Shown here one piece after another: positions 11,487 to 21,253 of a stretch of 35,332 nucleotides of DNA; the stretch's first letter is position 1; the number at the start of each line of letters is the position of its first letter. The DNA is from Clostridiaceae bacterium (GTDB lineage: Bacteria > Bacillota > Clostridia > Saccharofermentanales > DTU023): the NCBI GenBank assembly GCA_012838475.1, contig DUPE01000017.1:1-35332 (forward strand). Direction: 5' to 3'. The position numbers were made by a program, and so were the translations under genes. A model generated the notes under the pieces. That model was given only the letters and a program-made list of their open reading frames with translations. It made no database searches and was not told where the DNA came from.

Positions 11487-11506
11487 AGTCTAGAAGGAGA
11501 AACTCG

Positions 11507-12838
11507 ATGAGCAAGCCTAGTGTGGCCATAGTCGGCAGGCCTAATGTCGGAAAATCGTCTTTATTTAATATGTTGGCGGGTATGCGAATCTCAATTGTTG
11601 CTCCGACACCGGGAGTTACACGCGATCGCGTTTTTGCTGAATCAGAATGGCAGGGCAGACAATTTGACTTAATTGATACTGGAGGTATCGAACCCACTTC
11701 TTCTGATGATTTATTAACAAAAATGCGTCTTCAGGCAGACGTCGCGATTGAAGCCGCTGATATCATCCTGTTTATGACTGACATTCAAAGCGGGCTGACC
11801 GCTGCAGATCAGGACATAGCCAGACAACTGCACCGCAGCAAAAAACCTGTTCTCGTAGTTGTGAATAAAATTGATCAGCCCGGCAATCCACCGGCAGGAT
11901 TTTACGAATTTTACCAACTGGGCTTCTCCGAAGTTTTCCCTGTCTCCGCCAGTCATAAGCTCGGCTTGGGAGAGCTCCTTGACGCCATGATTGCTCATTT
12001 ACCAGAGCAAACTGAAGACGATTATCCGCCGGACACGATCAGAATTGCCGTAATAGGCAAGCCAAATGCCGGCAAATCTTCTCTCGTTAACCAATTATTG
12101 GGTGAAGAGAGGGTAATCGTGTCTGAGGTTGCCGGCACCACACGTGATGCTGTCGATTCCTATTTAGCCAATGAGTATGGAAATTTTGTTCTCGTAGATA
12201 CCGCGGGACTCAGACGCAGAGGAAAAGTATCTGAAAAAATCGAAAAATACAGTGTTTTGCGCGCAAACAAGGCAATTGAGAGAGCTGATCTTTGTCTGAT
12301 CATGATCGATGCGATTGACGGTGTGACGGAACAAGACACCAAAATTGCCGGTCTAGCTTGGAATATGGGCAAGACATGCATTTTTGCAGTCAATAAATTT
12401 GATGCTGTATTGGACAAAAGCGAGAGCAGAAAAGAGCTAACCCAGCAGATTGCAACCAGATTTCATTTTATGTCTCATGCCCCGATTATTTTCGTTTCCG
12501 CAAAAACCGGCCTGAATTGTGACAAATTATGGCCCTTAATACGTGAGACCTACGACAATGGCGGTTATAGAATTTCTACAGCTCAAATGAATGAGTTTAT
12601 TTCTGACGCACTCATCTTGCATCCTCCGCCTCAAGACAAGGGTAAACATCTTAAGATCTTCTATGGCACTCAAATAGGTAATTATCCTGTTCGCATTGTT
12701 TTCTTTATCAATGATCCCAAACTGACGCATTTTTCTTATGACCGCTATCTGGAAAACAGATTACGAGAAATATATGGATTTGAAGGCAGCCCTATTCAGA
12801 TCATCTGGCGCAGTCGCAAGAGGAAGGACATGATATAA
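11507..12838 (+). CDS. der: Ribosome-associated GTPase Der (EngA)
   Basis: Two G domains: 'GRPNVGKSSLFN' and 'GKPNAGKSSLVNQ', plus KH-like C-terminus. Confidence 0.98.
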   Translation: MSKPSVAIVGRPNVGKSSLFNMLAGMRISIVAPTPGVTRDRVFAESEWQGRQFDLIDTGGIEPTSSDDLLTKMRLQADVAIEAADIILFMTDIQSGLTAADQDIARQLHRSKKPVLVVVNKIDQPGNPPAGFYEFYQLGFSEVFPVSASHKLGLGELLDAMIAHLPEQTEDDYPPDTIRIAVIGKPNAGKSSLVNQLLGEERVIVSEVAGTTRDAVDSYLANEYGNFVLVDTAGLRRRGKVSEKIEKYSVLRANKAIERADLCLIMIDAIDGVTEQDTKIAGLAWNMGKTCIFAVNKFDAVLDKSESRKELTQQIATRFHFMSHAPIIFVSAKTGLNCDKLWPLIRETYDNGGYRISTAQMNEFISDALILHPPPQDKGKHLKIFYGTQIGNYPVRIVFFINDPKLTHFSYDRYLENRLREIYGFEGSPIQIIWRSRKRKDMI

Positions 12839-12868
12839 TTGTGGCAATTCTAAATAAGGAGATCTAAT

Positions 12869-14014
12869 TTGTCTAAAAAGATCGTAAGGACACTATTCAT
12901 ACTGAGTCTCACTCTTCTTTTGGTGGCTGTAGGTATTTTTGGTTACTACTCCGGGTATAACTATGTGACTGCACAAAATGAGCGTTTAAACAGCCTAAGT
13001 CGTCAAATTGAGCTTGAAGGCAAATCTCCTATTACTGAAGGCACCCGGGATTCAATAGAGATCTATATCCCCAGAAATTCTGATATGGATGACATTACCG
13101 ATATTCTCTCGGAGGCGGGTTTGGTCAACAATAAGATCGCCTTTAAGATCCTGTCAAAAATCAATGGTTTTGATGGTAATTTTCGTTCAGGAACTCACTA
13201 TCTGCTTGACAATATGAGCTATGACGAAATGATGCTGATTCTGACTTCCAAACCTGACCCCATTACGATTACTTTTCCTGAGGGCTTAAGCTATTCACAG
13301 GTAAAGGAGAGAATGAAGAAAGCCGGTATGCGTTTTGATGAAGATATTTTGGACGAGATGATGAAGCGTCCCAATCTGTTTATAGACTACGATTTTATGC
13401 AAGAGATCCCCTTTTATCCGGAGCGCGATTGGATGATGCAAGGTTATCTATGGCCGGATACATATCAATTTGATGTCAATGAGTCAGAAGAAAATATTTT
13501 GCGCAAATTTTTCGATAATACCGAAAGAAAACTACGCAACGGAAATTATTATGAACGTGCTGAAATAATTGGAATGACTTTAGATCAAGCTGTTACTCCG
13601 GCCTCATTGGTGCAAAAAGAAGGCCCGATGTCAGAGATGCCAAAAATAGGCAGGGTATTCATTAATAGACTGAGGCAGGAAATGCCTCTGCAATCTTGTG
13701 CCACTATAAATTACTTGCGCGAAGCAGATGGTCTGGAGCCTGTCTTGTGGGTCAGAAACAGTGATTTAGAACGCTATCAAGACAACCCATATAATACTTA
13801 CGGTATTGCCGCACTGCCACCGGGGCCTATCAACTCTCCCGGGACTGTAGCTTTGGAAGGTGTGCTCTGGCCGGCAACTGAACGCAGCTGGGCAGGTGCT
13901 AATTCTTATCTGTACTTTGTCGCAAAAGGAGATGGCTATAATGATTTTTCTAAGACTTACGAAGAACATCAGGAAAAAACCGCAAAATACAGTGGTGCTC
14001 AGCAGACAAACTAA
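12869..14014 (+). CDS. mltG: Endolytic murein transglycosylase MltG (YceG-like); TTG start
   Basis: N-terminal TM, 'FPEGLSYSQVKERM', 'ASLVQKEG', 'GRVFINRL', 'YNTYGIAALPPGPINSPG'; SD AAGGAG upstream. Confidence 0.93.
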   Translation: MSKKIVRTLFILSLTLLLVAVGIFGYYSGYNYVTAQNERLNSLSRQIELEGKSPITEGTRDSIEIYIPRNSDMDDITDILSEAGLVNNKIAFKILSKINGFDGNFRSGTHYLLDNMSYDEMMLILTSKPDPITITFPEGLSYSQVKERMKKAGMRFDEDILDEMMKRPNLFIDYDFMQEIPFYPERDWMMQGYLWPDTYQFDVNESEENILRKFFDNTERKLRNGNYYERAEIIGMTLDQAVTPASLVQKEGPMSEMPKIGRVFINRLRQEMPLQSCATINYLREADGLEPVLWVRNSDLERYQDNPYNTYGIAALPPGPINSPGTVALEGVLWPATERSWAGANSYLYFVAKGDGYNDFSKTYEEHQEKTAKYSGAQQTN

Positions 14015-15207
14015 ATAATATCCGTCTTACCAGTATCTTTTTTATTATTGAATACTCCTGCGAAAAATAATCTAATCTTAGCTTCCACTTCGTAGGTGAT
14101 GGATATTTCTCTTAAGATAACAAAGGCCAACGGGCCTAACAAAATACCGCCGATACCGTAAACCATTATTCCAATTATCATGCTCAAAATAGTTACGACA
14201 GGGTGCAGACGCATTGCGCTGCCAAGAATTATCGGTTCAATAAACCTGCGAGCTATGATAATCACAACCATCACTAATAAAATCCCCAGACCTTGCAGGG
14301 GAGAAGACTGAATGAAGTAGTAAATTGAAATGGGAATCAAAGTAGTGGTTATACCAAGAATCGGCAACAAATCAACAAGAGCAACAACAATTGCCCAAAT
14401 AAAGGCGTTAGGCAAGCCAACGATGAGAAAGCCAACCAATGCTTCAACAAAAGTAATGAACATCAGAACAATATATCCACCAATGATTCTAAAAAGCGTT
14501 CCTGTTAATCGACTAGTCGTCAAGAATATTTTTCGCACAAAATCTTTGTTGGGAATGAATCTCAATAAAAACCGATAAAGTCTGCTTGACTGTGTAATGA
14601 AGTAATACCCGGCCATAACAGTAATAATCAAAACCAAAATTGCGCGTGGCATGCCTGAAAACCATTTGCTCAGAGAGGAAAGAATATTTCCCAATATGCC
14701 CGGCAAGGCATCAATAACCGTAGTCACTAGGGAAATAATACTCTCTTCTATCTGAATTACTATAGCCGGATTGAGCTCGAGCCCAAATGGCCCTGACGCA
14801 TTGCGAAAAAAGCTTGAAATTTGATTGATAATGTCTGACTCTCGAACAAAATTCGGGAGTTGCAATGATATATGTCGAATAATAGCGATTAGATAGTAGA
14901 TGATACCGCCCAGCAAGGCAAATACCAGCAAGAGCAAAAGAATATAAATCAATACAGCTATGCGGTTACGTACTTTATTGCGCTCGCCAATTGAGGGATT
15001 GTGCGAATCTTTAATTTTGAATTTCGTCATAATTGCCTGACTGATAGTGACTGATACCTGTGATAAGAATAGAGCAATAAAAATCGGTGCTAATACTACC
15101 AATGCTTCCAGACCGATGTACAAAAAACCGACAATCAGCAGGAACAATAATGCATATTTAATCACTGAAATAATAAAGGCCGCATCATTTTTTGCTCTCT
15201 CGTCCAT
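14011..15207 (-). CDS. AI-2E family transporter (PF01594-like permease); probable start ATG 15207
   Basis: Multiple TM helices, 'GLPNAFIWAIVVALVDLLPILGI', 'ILGSAMRLHPVVTILSMIIG'; AAGGAG 7 nt before ATG at 15207. Confidence 0.9.
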   Translation of the reverse strand: MDERAKNDAAFIISVIKYALLFLLIVGFLYIGLEALVVLAPIFIALFLSQVSVTISQAIMTKFKIKDSHNPSIGERNKVRNRIAVLIYILLLLLVFALLGGIIYYLIAIIRHISLQLPNFVRESDIINQISSFFRNASGPFGLELNPAIVIQIEESIISLVTTVIDALPGILGNILSSLSKWFSGMPRAILVLIITVMAGYYFITQSSRLYRFLLRFIPNKDFVRKIFLTTSRLTGTLFRIIGGYIVLMFITFVEALVGFLIVGLPNAFIWAIVVALVDLLPILGITTTLIPISIYYFIQSSPLQGLGILLVMVVIIIARRFIEPIILGSAMRLHPVVTILSMIIGIMVYGIGGILLGPLAFVILREISITYEVEAKIRLFFAGVFNNKKDTGKTDII

Positions 15208-15218
15208 GCAAGTCTCCT

Positions 15219-16337
15219 TCAAATTACACTTTGCACCAGCAATATCATTGACATCAAAATCGTTGAAAAAACAAAAACGTAGTCAACTTTACGTCTATAG
15301 CCAACAACTTCTCCTTGTTTGGATACGTCGAGCAAAGCCTTTTCCCGTTCTTCAACCTTTCGACGATTTCTGTAATTCGTATAATACACTAGAATTGGCA
15401 AAAATATCATCGCCGACAAGAAAAGCAGTGGTAATTGCAAAGAAATAATCTGCGAGGTAGAAGAGGGCAGTTGGCCCCAAAAAACATCCGCCGTGAACTG
15501 GTAAGCAAGAGGATATGTCAGCCAGCCCAGTCCAAGACCAAGACTTGCCAAAGATGACGTTATCAAGCTATTGCTGTCTAATCTCACTTTGCAGATAAAG
15601 ACAGCGAAGATAAAAAATACCGGTAAAGGACGGAGTTGCATAGGCATCAGTGTCGCAAAAAATGCCGTCATGAGGATTGCCCTGGTATAGTAAGATCCTG
15701 CAGCCAGTCCCGGCAAAATCAACCCGTTTAGCAAAAAACTCAAACCGAGTGCAGGTAATACAGAAGATACTATAATTGTGAGCGCTATTTGCAACCAGGA
15801 AGACTGAAATAACATTACACCCTGATTCATTAAATCCCAACCCGGCAGTTGGAGAAATGTGTTGGTCGTAAAAAAATGAGAAACCAAATGATCTAGAGTC
15901 AAGCCAATAAATGCCAGAGGGAACCCGGACATAAAAGCCAAAAGCGAGGGGGTAAAAGAGGGTCTATCTCCAAAAACAATTGACTTGGCCGGTTTCTCCA
16001 GTAAAACAATCAGAACCGAAGCAAGAACGGGCAATACCCCTGCCACCATAAGCATTTCTAAGGCATAGCCACGGAAGCTGTGTGTGCTCAATAGATCTGC
16101 CAGCGGCTGATACTGCTCTAAAGCTAAAATGTACAAGGACGACAGTATTGTGATGGTCAGGGCAGCTCGTCCGCTGATTCCTGCCAAACGTCTCTCTTCT
16201 TGATGAAAAGCCTGCCTTCTCCGTCTCTCAAGCTCAATTACCTTTATATCAGCAGAGGACCGTAGCGGATCATAAATTCTGGCTGACCTAAATTTATCAG
16301 GTGCTTTGGCTGCACTGGGATCTTTCTTTTTCTGCAC
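15219..16337 (-). CDS. Multi-pass membrane protein, possibly a degenerate CPBP (CAAX protease/bacteriocin-processing) homologue
   Basis: About 8 hydrophobic segments; layout resembles CPBP but without EExxxR/H motifs. Confidence 0.55.
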   Translation of the reverse strand: MQKKKDPSAAKAPDKFRSARIYDPLRSSADIKVIELERRRRQAFHQEERRLAGISGRAALTITILSSLYILALEQYQPLADLLSTHSFRGYALEMLMVAGVLPVLASVLIVLLEKPAKSIVFGDRPSFTPSLLAFMSGFPLAFIGLTLDHLVSHFFTTNTFLQLPGWDLMNQGVMLFQSSWLQIALTIIVSSVLPALGLSFLLNGLILPGLAAGSYYTRAILMTAFFATLMPMQLRPLPVFFIFAVFICKVRLDSNSLITSSLASLGLGLGWLTYPLAYQFTADVFWGQLPSSTSQIISLQLPLLFLSAMIFLPILVYYTNYRNRRKVEEREKALLDVSKQGEVVGYRRKVDYVFVFSTILMSMILLVQSVI

Positions 16338-16445
16338 AAAATGCTCCTTATCAGTTTGACGAAGAGGGTTGAAACAAGTATACCTTAAATGAATTGCTTA
16401 TGTAGAAGCAATCGATTCGCAGCTTACTTCGACTTCCGGTTTGAA

Positions 16446-16474
16446 TTGCCACTTGCCTGAGAGTTATCTATAAT
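16446..16474 (+). promoter_or_regulatory. Candidate promoter for glycogen phosphorylase
   Basis: TTGCCA - 17 nt - TATAAT, 32 nt before ATG 16507. Confidence 0.6.
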
Positions 16475-16506
16475 ACTTAAGAATTAGCAAAAGCCAGGAG
16501 TAAATA

Positions 16507-18885
16507 ATGGAAACTAAAGAATTCACAAATAGAATGCAAGTACTGGCTCAGGCCAACTATGGCACAGACTTAGATTCTTTGAGCAGTAGAGAGTACTGGC
16601 AGGTGTTGTCTAGAGCTCTTATGTCTATCAATGCTGCTGACTGGGAGCAAACCCGAAATGCTTATGAGCAGGGACGCCAAGCACATTATTTTTCTGCTGA
16701 GTTCCTTGTAGGCAGAAGTCTGCTCAATAATCTGATTAATGCAGGCGTTTATGATACCGTTAAAAAAATGGTCTCAGACCATGGTTATGATATCAACGAT
16801 ATTTTGGAGAAAGAGAATGATCCTGGCCTCGGGAATGGGGGATTAGGCAGGCTAGGAGCCTGTTTTCTTGACTCTTCCGCTACCCTGGGGTTGCCTGTCA
16901 CCGGCTATGGCATTCTTTATGATTATGGTTTGTTTCGGCAGGAGATAGAAAATGGCTTTCAAAAAGAGTTCCCTGATGATTGGATTGACGATGATGGTTA
17001 TCCTTTTTTGACAGCACGTCGTGATGAGAAAGTCCTCGTCCATTTCGAGGATCTTAATGTATACGCTATCCCATTTGATTTGCCTGTTATTGGATACGGT
17101 AATAAAAACAAAAACACTATCCGCATCTGGAGCGCCGAGCCGGCAGAAGAATTTGACTTTAACCTCTTTAATTCACAACGTTTTGATGACGCAGTAATCG
17201 AACGCAACCGGGTCCATGATATATGTCGCGTTCTTTACCCTAATGACAGCACATATGATGGCAAGGTTCTGCGCGTACGACAACAGTATTTTTTCATTTC
17301 AGCCTCTTTGCAAAATATAATCAACTCTTTTAAGCGTCTTCATGGCAATGATTTTTCGAAATTCCCCGAGTACAACAGTATTCAGTTGAATGACACACAT
17401 CCGGTTTTAGCCATACCTGAACTCATGCGTATCCTGATTGACGAAAACTGGCAAAGCTGGGATGAGGCCTGGGATATAGTACAAAAAACTTTTGCCTTTA
17501 CCAATCACACAATGATGGAAGAGGCATTAGAGGCCTGGGACATCAATATTTTCCAGTATCTCTTTCCACGTATTCTCGACATCATCACACAGATTGATAC
17601 ACAATTTGAAGAAGAGCTGAAAGATTCGCATATGGCAGAAGATTTGATTCAGCGTTTGTCGCCAATCCACGACGGGAAAGTACATATGGCATTGCTTGCC
17701 TGTTATGCCTGCTATTCTATCAACGGGGTTGCATCGATCCACAGCAATCTTCTTAAGAACACGCTATTTAAACACTTTTATGCTATGTGGCCGGAGAAAT
17801 TCAATAATAAGACCAATGGTGTAACACCGCGGCGCTGGTTAAGGATGTGCAATCCGTCCTTGTCTGAATTACTGACAGAAAAAACAGGCAATGATAACTG
17901 GATAACTGATTTAAATCTCCTAAAACCCTTGGTAAAAGAGAAAGACGATCCCAAACTAATTCGGCAGCTTCTTAAAATCAAACAGGATAACAAGGAAAAA
18001 CTGGCTCTATTCATAAGGGAATATGAAGATATTGAGATCGACAGCAATTTCTTGTTTGATGTGCAAATCAAGCGCTTGCACGAGTATAAACGCCAATTCA
18101 TGAATGGTCTGTTAATCCTGGATCAGTATTTCAGTTTAAAAGACAATCCTCACCAGAATGGCATTACCCCGGTGGCATATATCTTTGGCGCCAAAGCAGC
18201 GCCTGGTTATACCAGAGCCAAAGCGATAATCAAATTCCTTACAGAGCTTGCTGATCTAATCAATGATGACTCGGACGTAAATGATCGTATGAAGGTAGTT
18301 TTTTTACACAATTATAATGTTTCCCTGGCAGAAAAGATTATTCCCGCTACGGATATCTCTGAGCAGATTTCTACCGTCGGCATGGAAGCCTCCGGCACTG
18401 GGAATATGAAGTTTATGCTCAACGGTGCTCTTACATTAGGCACTTATGACGGAGCCAATCTGGAGATTCTGGAGGAGGTAGGCGAGGAAAACAGTTTTAT
18501 GTTCGGACCCGTGATCGCTGATTTCCCTGCCACCATGAATTATTACAATTCTCAATGGCAGTATAAGAACGTAGACGGGCTCAAGAGAGTTGTTGATGCT
18601 CTTGTCGACGGCACTCTGTCAGACAATAGAACCGGTATGTTTCAAGACCTTTATGATTCCTTACTAACCGGGTCTCAATGGCATGCAGGCGATCAGTACT
18701 ATGTGCTGGGTGACTTTGAAGCTTACCGTGAGGCACGCGCTCGCGCACATCGCGCCTATCAGGATCAGATCGGATGGGGACAAAAGTGCTGGATCAACAT
18801 CGTAAATAGTGGCAGATTCAGCTCAGACAGAACTATCAGGCAATACGCTGATGATATTTGGAGAGTTGAGCCCAAGCTGATATAG
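16507..18885 (+). CDS. glgP: Glycogen/starch/alpha-glucan phosphorylase
   Basis: 'LGNGGLGRLGACFLDS', PLP site 'EASGTGNMKFMLNGALTLGTYDGANLEI', 'NDTHPVLAIPELMRI'. Confidence 0.98.
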   Translation: METKEFTNRMQVLAQANYGTDLDSLSSREYWQVLSRALMSINAADWEQTRNAYEQGRQAHYFSAEFLVGRSLLNNLINAGVYDTVKKMVSDHGYDINDILEKENDPGLGNGGLGRLGACFLDSSATLGLPVTGYGILYDYGLFRQEIENGFQKEFPDDWIDDDGYPFLTARRDEKVLVHFEDLNVYAIPFDLPVIGYGNKNKNTIRIWSAEPAEEFDFNLFNSQRFDDAVIERNRVHDICRVLYPNDSTYDGKVLRVRQQYFFISASLQNIINSFKRLHGNDFSKFPEYNSIQLNDTHPVLAIPELMRILIDENWQSWDEAWDIVQKTFAFTNHTMMEEALEAWDINIFQYLFPRILDIITQIDTQFEEELKDSHMAEDLIQRLSPIHDGKVHMALLACYACYSINGVASIHSNLLKNTLFKHFYAMWPEKFNNKTNGVTPRRWLRMCNPSLSELLTEKTGNDNWITDLNLLKPLVKEKDDPKLIRQLLKIKQDNKEKLALFIREYEDIEIDSNFLFDVQIKRLHEYKRQFMNGLLILDQYFSLKDNPHQNGITPVAYIFGAKAAPGYTRAKAIIKFLTELADLINDDSDVNDRMKVVFLHNYNVSLAEKIIPATDISEQISTVGMEASGTGNMKFMLNGALTLGTYDGANLEILEEVGEENSFMFGPVIADFPATMNYYNSQWQYKNVDGLKRVVDALVDGTLSDNRTGMFQDLYDSLLTGSQWHAGDQYYVLGDFEAYREARARAHRAYQDQIGWGQKCWINIVNSGRFSSDRTIRQYADDIWRVEPKLI

Positions 18886-18951
18886 CATTTGACATTTTTC
18901 TGTCCATTTGGCAGAATGCGCCTATGCAATCAATAACCGGAGGATACAAAA

Positions 18952-19191
18952 ATGGCCGAGTTCAAATATGAAATAGTTAAAAACATCGCTGTACTGAGTA
19001 CCAGCAGATCCGGATGGAACCGTGAATTAAATCTGGTTAGTTGGAATGAGGGCAAACCAAAACTTGATTTGCGAGACTGGGCTCCTGAACATGAAAAAAT
19101 GAGTAAAGGAATTACACTTAACCGTGAAGAAGCCGCCATACTGAGGGAAGTTCTTAATGAGCTTTCTCTTGACGAACTGATGCCGGAATAG
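18952..19191 (+). CDS. PC4/Sub1 (YdbC-like) ssDNA-binding transcriptional coactivator family protein
   Basis: 'YEIVKNIAVLSTSRSGWNRELNLVSWNEGKPKLDLRDWAPEHEKMSKGITL'. Confidence 0.85.
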   Translation: MAEFKYEIVKNIAVLSTSRSGWNRELNLVSWNEGKPKLDLRDWAPEHEKMSKGITLNREEAAILREVLNELSLDELMPE

Positions 19192-19219
19192 CTTGTTTTT
19201 AACCTTATATTATAGTTTT

Positions 19220-19252
19220 AAGCCTGATACTTATTATTTTCAGGCTTTTTTT
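19220..19252 (+). terminator. Rho-independent terminator
   Basis: AAGCCTGA ... TCAGGCTT followed by T-run. Confidence 0.9.
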
Positions 19253-19318
19253 AATAAGGAAATTCCGCCGGTATTACATATATGGTTCCAGCTTATCCGG
19301 TTACATCTACATGGAATA

Positions 19319-20050
19319 TCAATTGTCAACGAGGGGAATTATTTCTTTTAATTCGCCGTATACCAATATGCGTAAGTCGCCTCTTTTGTGTTCTCTCGTG
19401 TTTCTGAGAGGAGTACAGCTAACAAGAATTACTCTAGCTTTATCAGTCGACTCCTCCATTTTATCCCACAGTTCAGACGGCTCTACATCAATGCTCTTGA
19501 CCATACTATAGATATAGGCGGCATCTTTTGTGACAATTCTGATTTCGTCACCCAGGTTAATCTTATGTACTTCATTAAAGTATCTCCCTGTCCGATAGCC
19601 TCTATGACCAAACAAGACAGCATTACCGGTCGCACCGATACGTGCAGTAGACTGATGATGTCCTATCGCTATTCGCAAAGAATACAGCGTGGCTTCGTCT
19701 GCCACAGGCATCGAAAAACCGATTGAAGGAATATCTAATCTGGCGTAAGTGTTAACACTGACAATCTCTTCCTTATCAACGGTTAAACCTTCGGGCCGGG
19801 AAAAATCTTCCCAATCTTCGCCGGCGACTACATATTGATCAGCAGAAAAAGAAACCTCTAATTCATTAACCGGACCAATAGAAGAAGTGTCCTCTTCTTC
19901 AGGTATAGCAGTTCCCATTTCCGCTAAGACGTCTTCAATCTTTCCATCCTGCAAATAATTTTGCCAGTACGGTTTTATAAGAAGGTAGAGACCCAAAACC
20001 AGTAAGATAACTGCTACTACAGTCAAAATAGCATTAATTTTATTTTTCAT
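19319..20050 (-). CDS. Sortase family transpeptidase with N-terminal TM anchor
   Basis: 'AVLFGHRGYRTGRYFNEV' (His), 'RVILVSCTP' (Cys), 'GDLRILVYGEL' (Arg). Confidence 0.9.
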   Translation of the reverse strand: MKNKINAILTVVAVILLVLGLYLLIKPYWQNYLQDGKIEDVLAEMGTAIPEEEDTSSIGPVNELEVSFSADQYVVAGEDWEDFSRPEGLTVDKEEIVSVNTYARLDIPSIGFSMPVADEATLYSLRIAIGHHQSTARIGATGNAVLFGHRGYRTGRYFNEVHKINLGDEIRIVTKDAAYIYSMVKSIDVEPSELWDKMEESTDKARVILVSCTPLRNTREHKRGDLRILVYGELKEIIPLVDN

Positions 20051-20240
20051 AGTGTTAACCTGTGTCAGTCGCCAACAGCTTCTGATCTGAGAATATCGGC
20101 GACACTTTCTATTAGAATCTCACGAGCTATATTTTATCACTTTGGCACTAATTCCACGGTCATAAATATTACACTTGCAAAACAGAGGAGAGATTGATAG
20201 TCTTCATAAAATCAGACTTGAAAAATGAAGGGTCAGCCTA

Positions 20241-21104
20241 ATGAACGACACCTATCTAAACAAAGATACCAGCCTGCCGGAAGAAATTATATCTGCGATT
20301 GAGGAGATAGAATCTTTTCTTTGCTCTGGGAAATGGCTTCTGGCCATGGAAAATGCAGCAGAATCTTTAGTATCACATCCTGATACGGTTGAGCTACTAT
20401 GGCTGCATGCACGAGCTGCTGAGATGGGTAATCAAATCGGATCCGCCCTGCGGGATTACGCAAAATTAAGACGGCTGTTACCTGAAGATATGGATTTGCT
20501 TTATGACCAGGCTGATTTACTTTTATCTCTTGGCTACATTGAGGATTCGCTGAGACTTATTGGCAGAGGGGAAGATAGAGAACCCCATGCTGTCGAATGG
20601 AAAGTACTCAAGAGTCTCGCATACAGCAAGACAGGCCGCCTGAATGATTCGCTGAAATTGATGGAAGAGGTTCTGGACATCAGACCTGATGATCCATATT
20701 TACTCACAGAAACCGCTGCTATCTTATATCTGCAAGGTGATACCGCCGGTGCTGCCGCGACAGTTAACCGTGCTCTGGATATTGAGCCAAGGTACTCCGA
20801 TGCTTGGTGCCAGCTGGCTATGATTCAACTGTCCCTTGGTGATATGTACTCAGCGGAAAAATCATTTAAGACAGCTATTCAATACAATAATCAGCTATTA
20901 TCTGCCTGGATCGGATTAGGTCAAATATATCTTTGTCTTGATGAACCGGAAAAGGCAAAGTCATGCTTCAGACAAGTTATTATGATAAATCCGAATGATC
21001 AGGAAGCCTGCCAGGGCATGGCGGCAGTCTATCGATCCCTGGGTGAATCCTCTGCGGAGTCAGATTGGCTGGAGAGGGCCGCGTATTCAGATCAACTAGA
21101 TTAG
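20241..21104 (+). CDS. Tetratricopeptide-repeat protein
   Basis: Repeated TPR helical pairs, e.g. 'YSDAWCQLAMIQLSLGDMYSAEKSFKTAIQYNNQLLSAWIGLGQIYLCLDEPEKAKSCFRQVIMINPN'. Confidence 0.9.
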   Translation: MNDTYLNKDTSLPEEIISAIEEIESFLCSGKWLLAMENAAESLVSHPDTVELLWLHARAAEMGNQIGSALRDYAKLRRLLPEDMDLLYDQADLLLSLGYIEDSLRLIGRGEDREPHAVEWKVLKSLAYSKTGRLNDSLKLMEEVLDIRPDDPYLLTETAAILYLQGDTAGAAATVNRALDIEPRYSDAWCQLAMIQLSLGDMYSAEKSFKTAIQYNNQLLSAWIGLGQIYLCLDEPEKAKSCFRQVIMINPNDQEACQGMAAVYRSLGESSAESDWLERAAYSDQLD

Positions 21105-21131
21105 TTCCAGACATAATGATCCCTGTGCTTT

Positions 21132-21173
21132 ATGTTCGATTTGACTTTTCATAGTCTGACCGAACATTTTTTG
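21132..21173 (+). terminator. Rho-independent terminator after the TPR gene
   Basis: ATGTTCG ... CGAACAT followed by TTTTT. Confidence 0.8.
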
Positions 21174-21253
21174 TTGCTTTTGTTATTATATATTGGTGCG
21201 CAGACGCTGTTGTATTCAGTTAATGTATAACTGTCAGTATAGAAAAGGATTTT

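Noticed and set aside
13600-13640. MltG motif 'VQKEG' instead of 'VEKE' considered as active-site loss
   Set aside because: By my count the catalytic Glu of E. coli MltG (E218) is the second Glu of VEKE, which is retained here.
18898-18910. CTGTCCATTTG shared between 18899 and about 33291, both upstream of genes
   Set aside because: Single 11-mer match in 35 kb with no shared flanks; could be chance.
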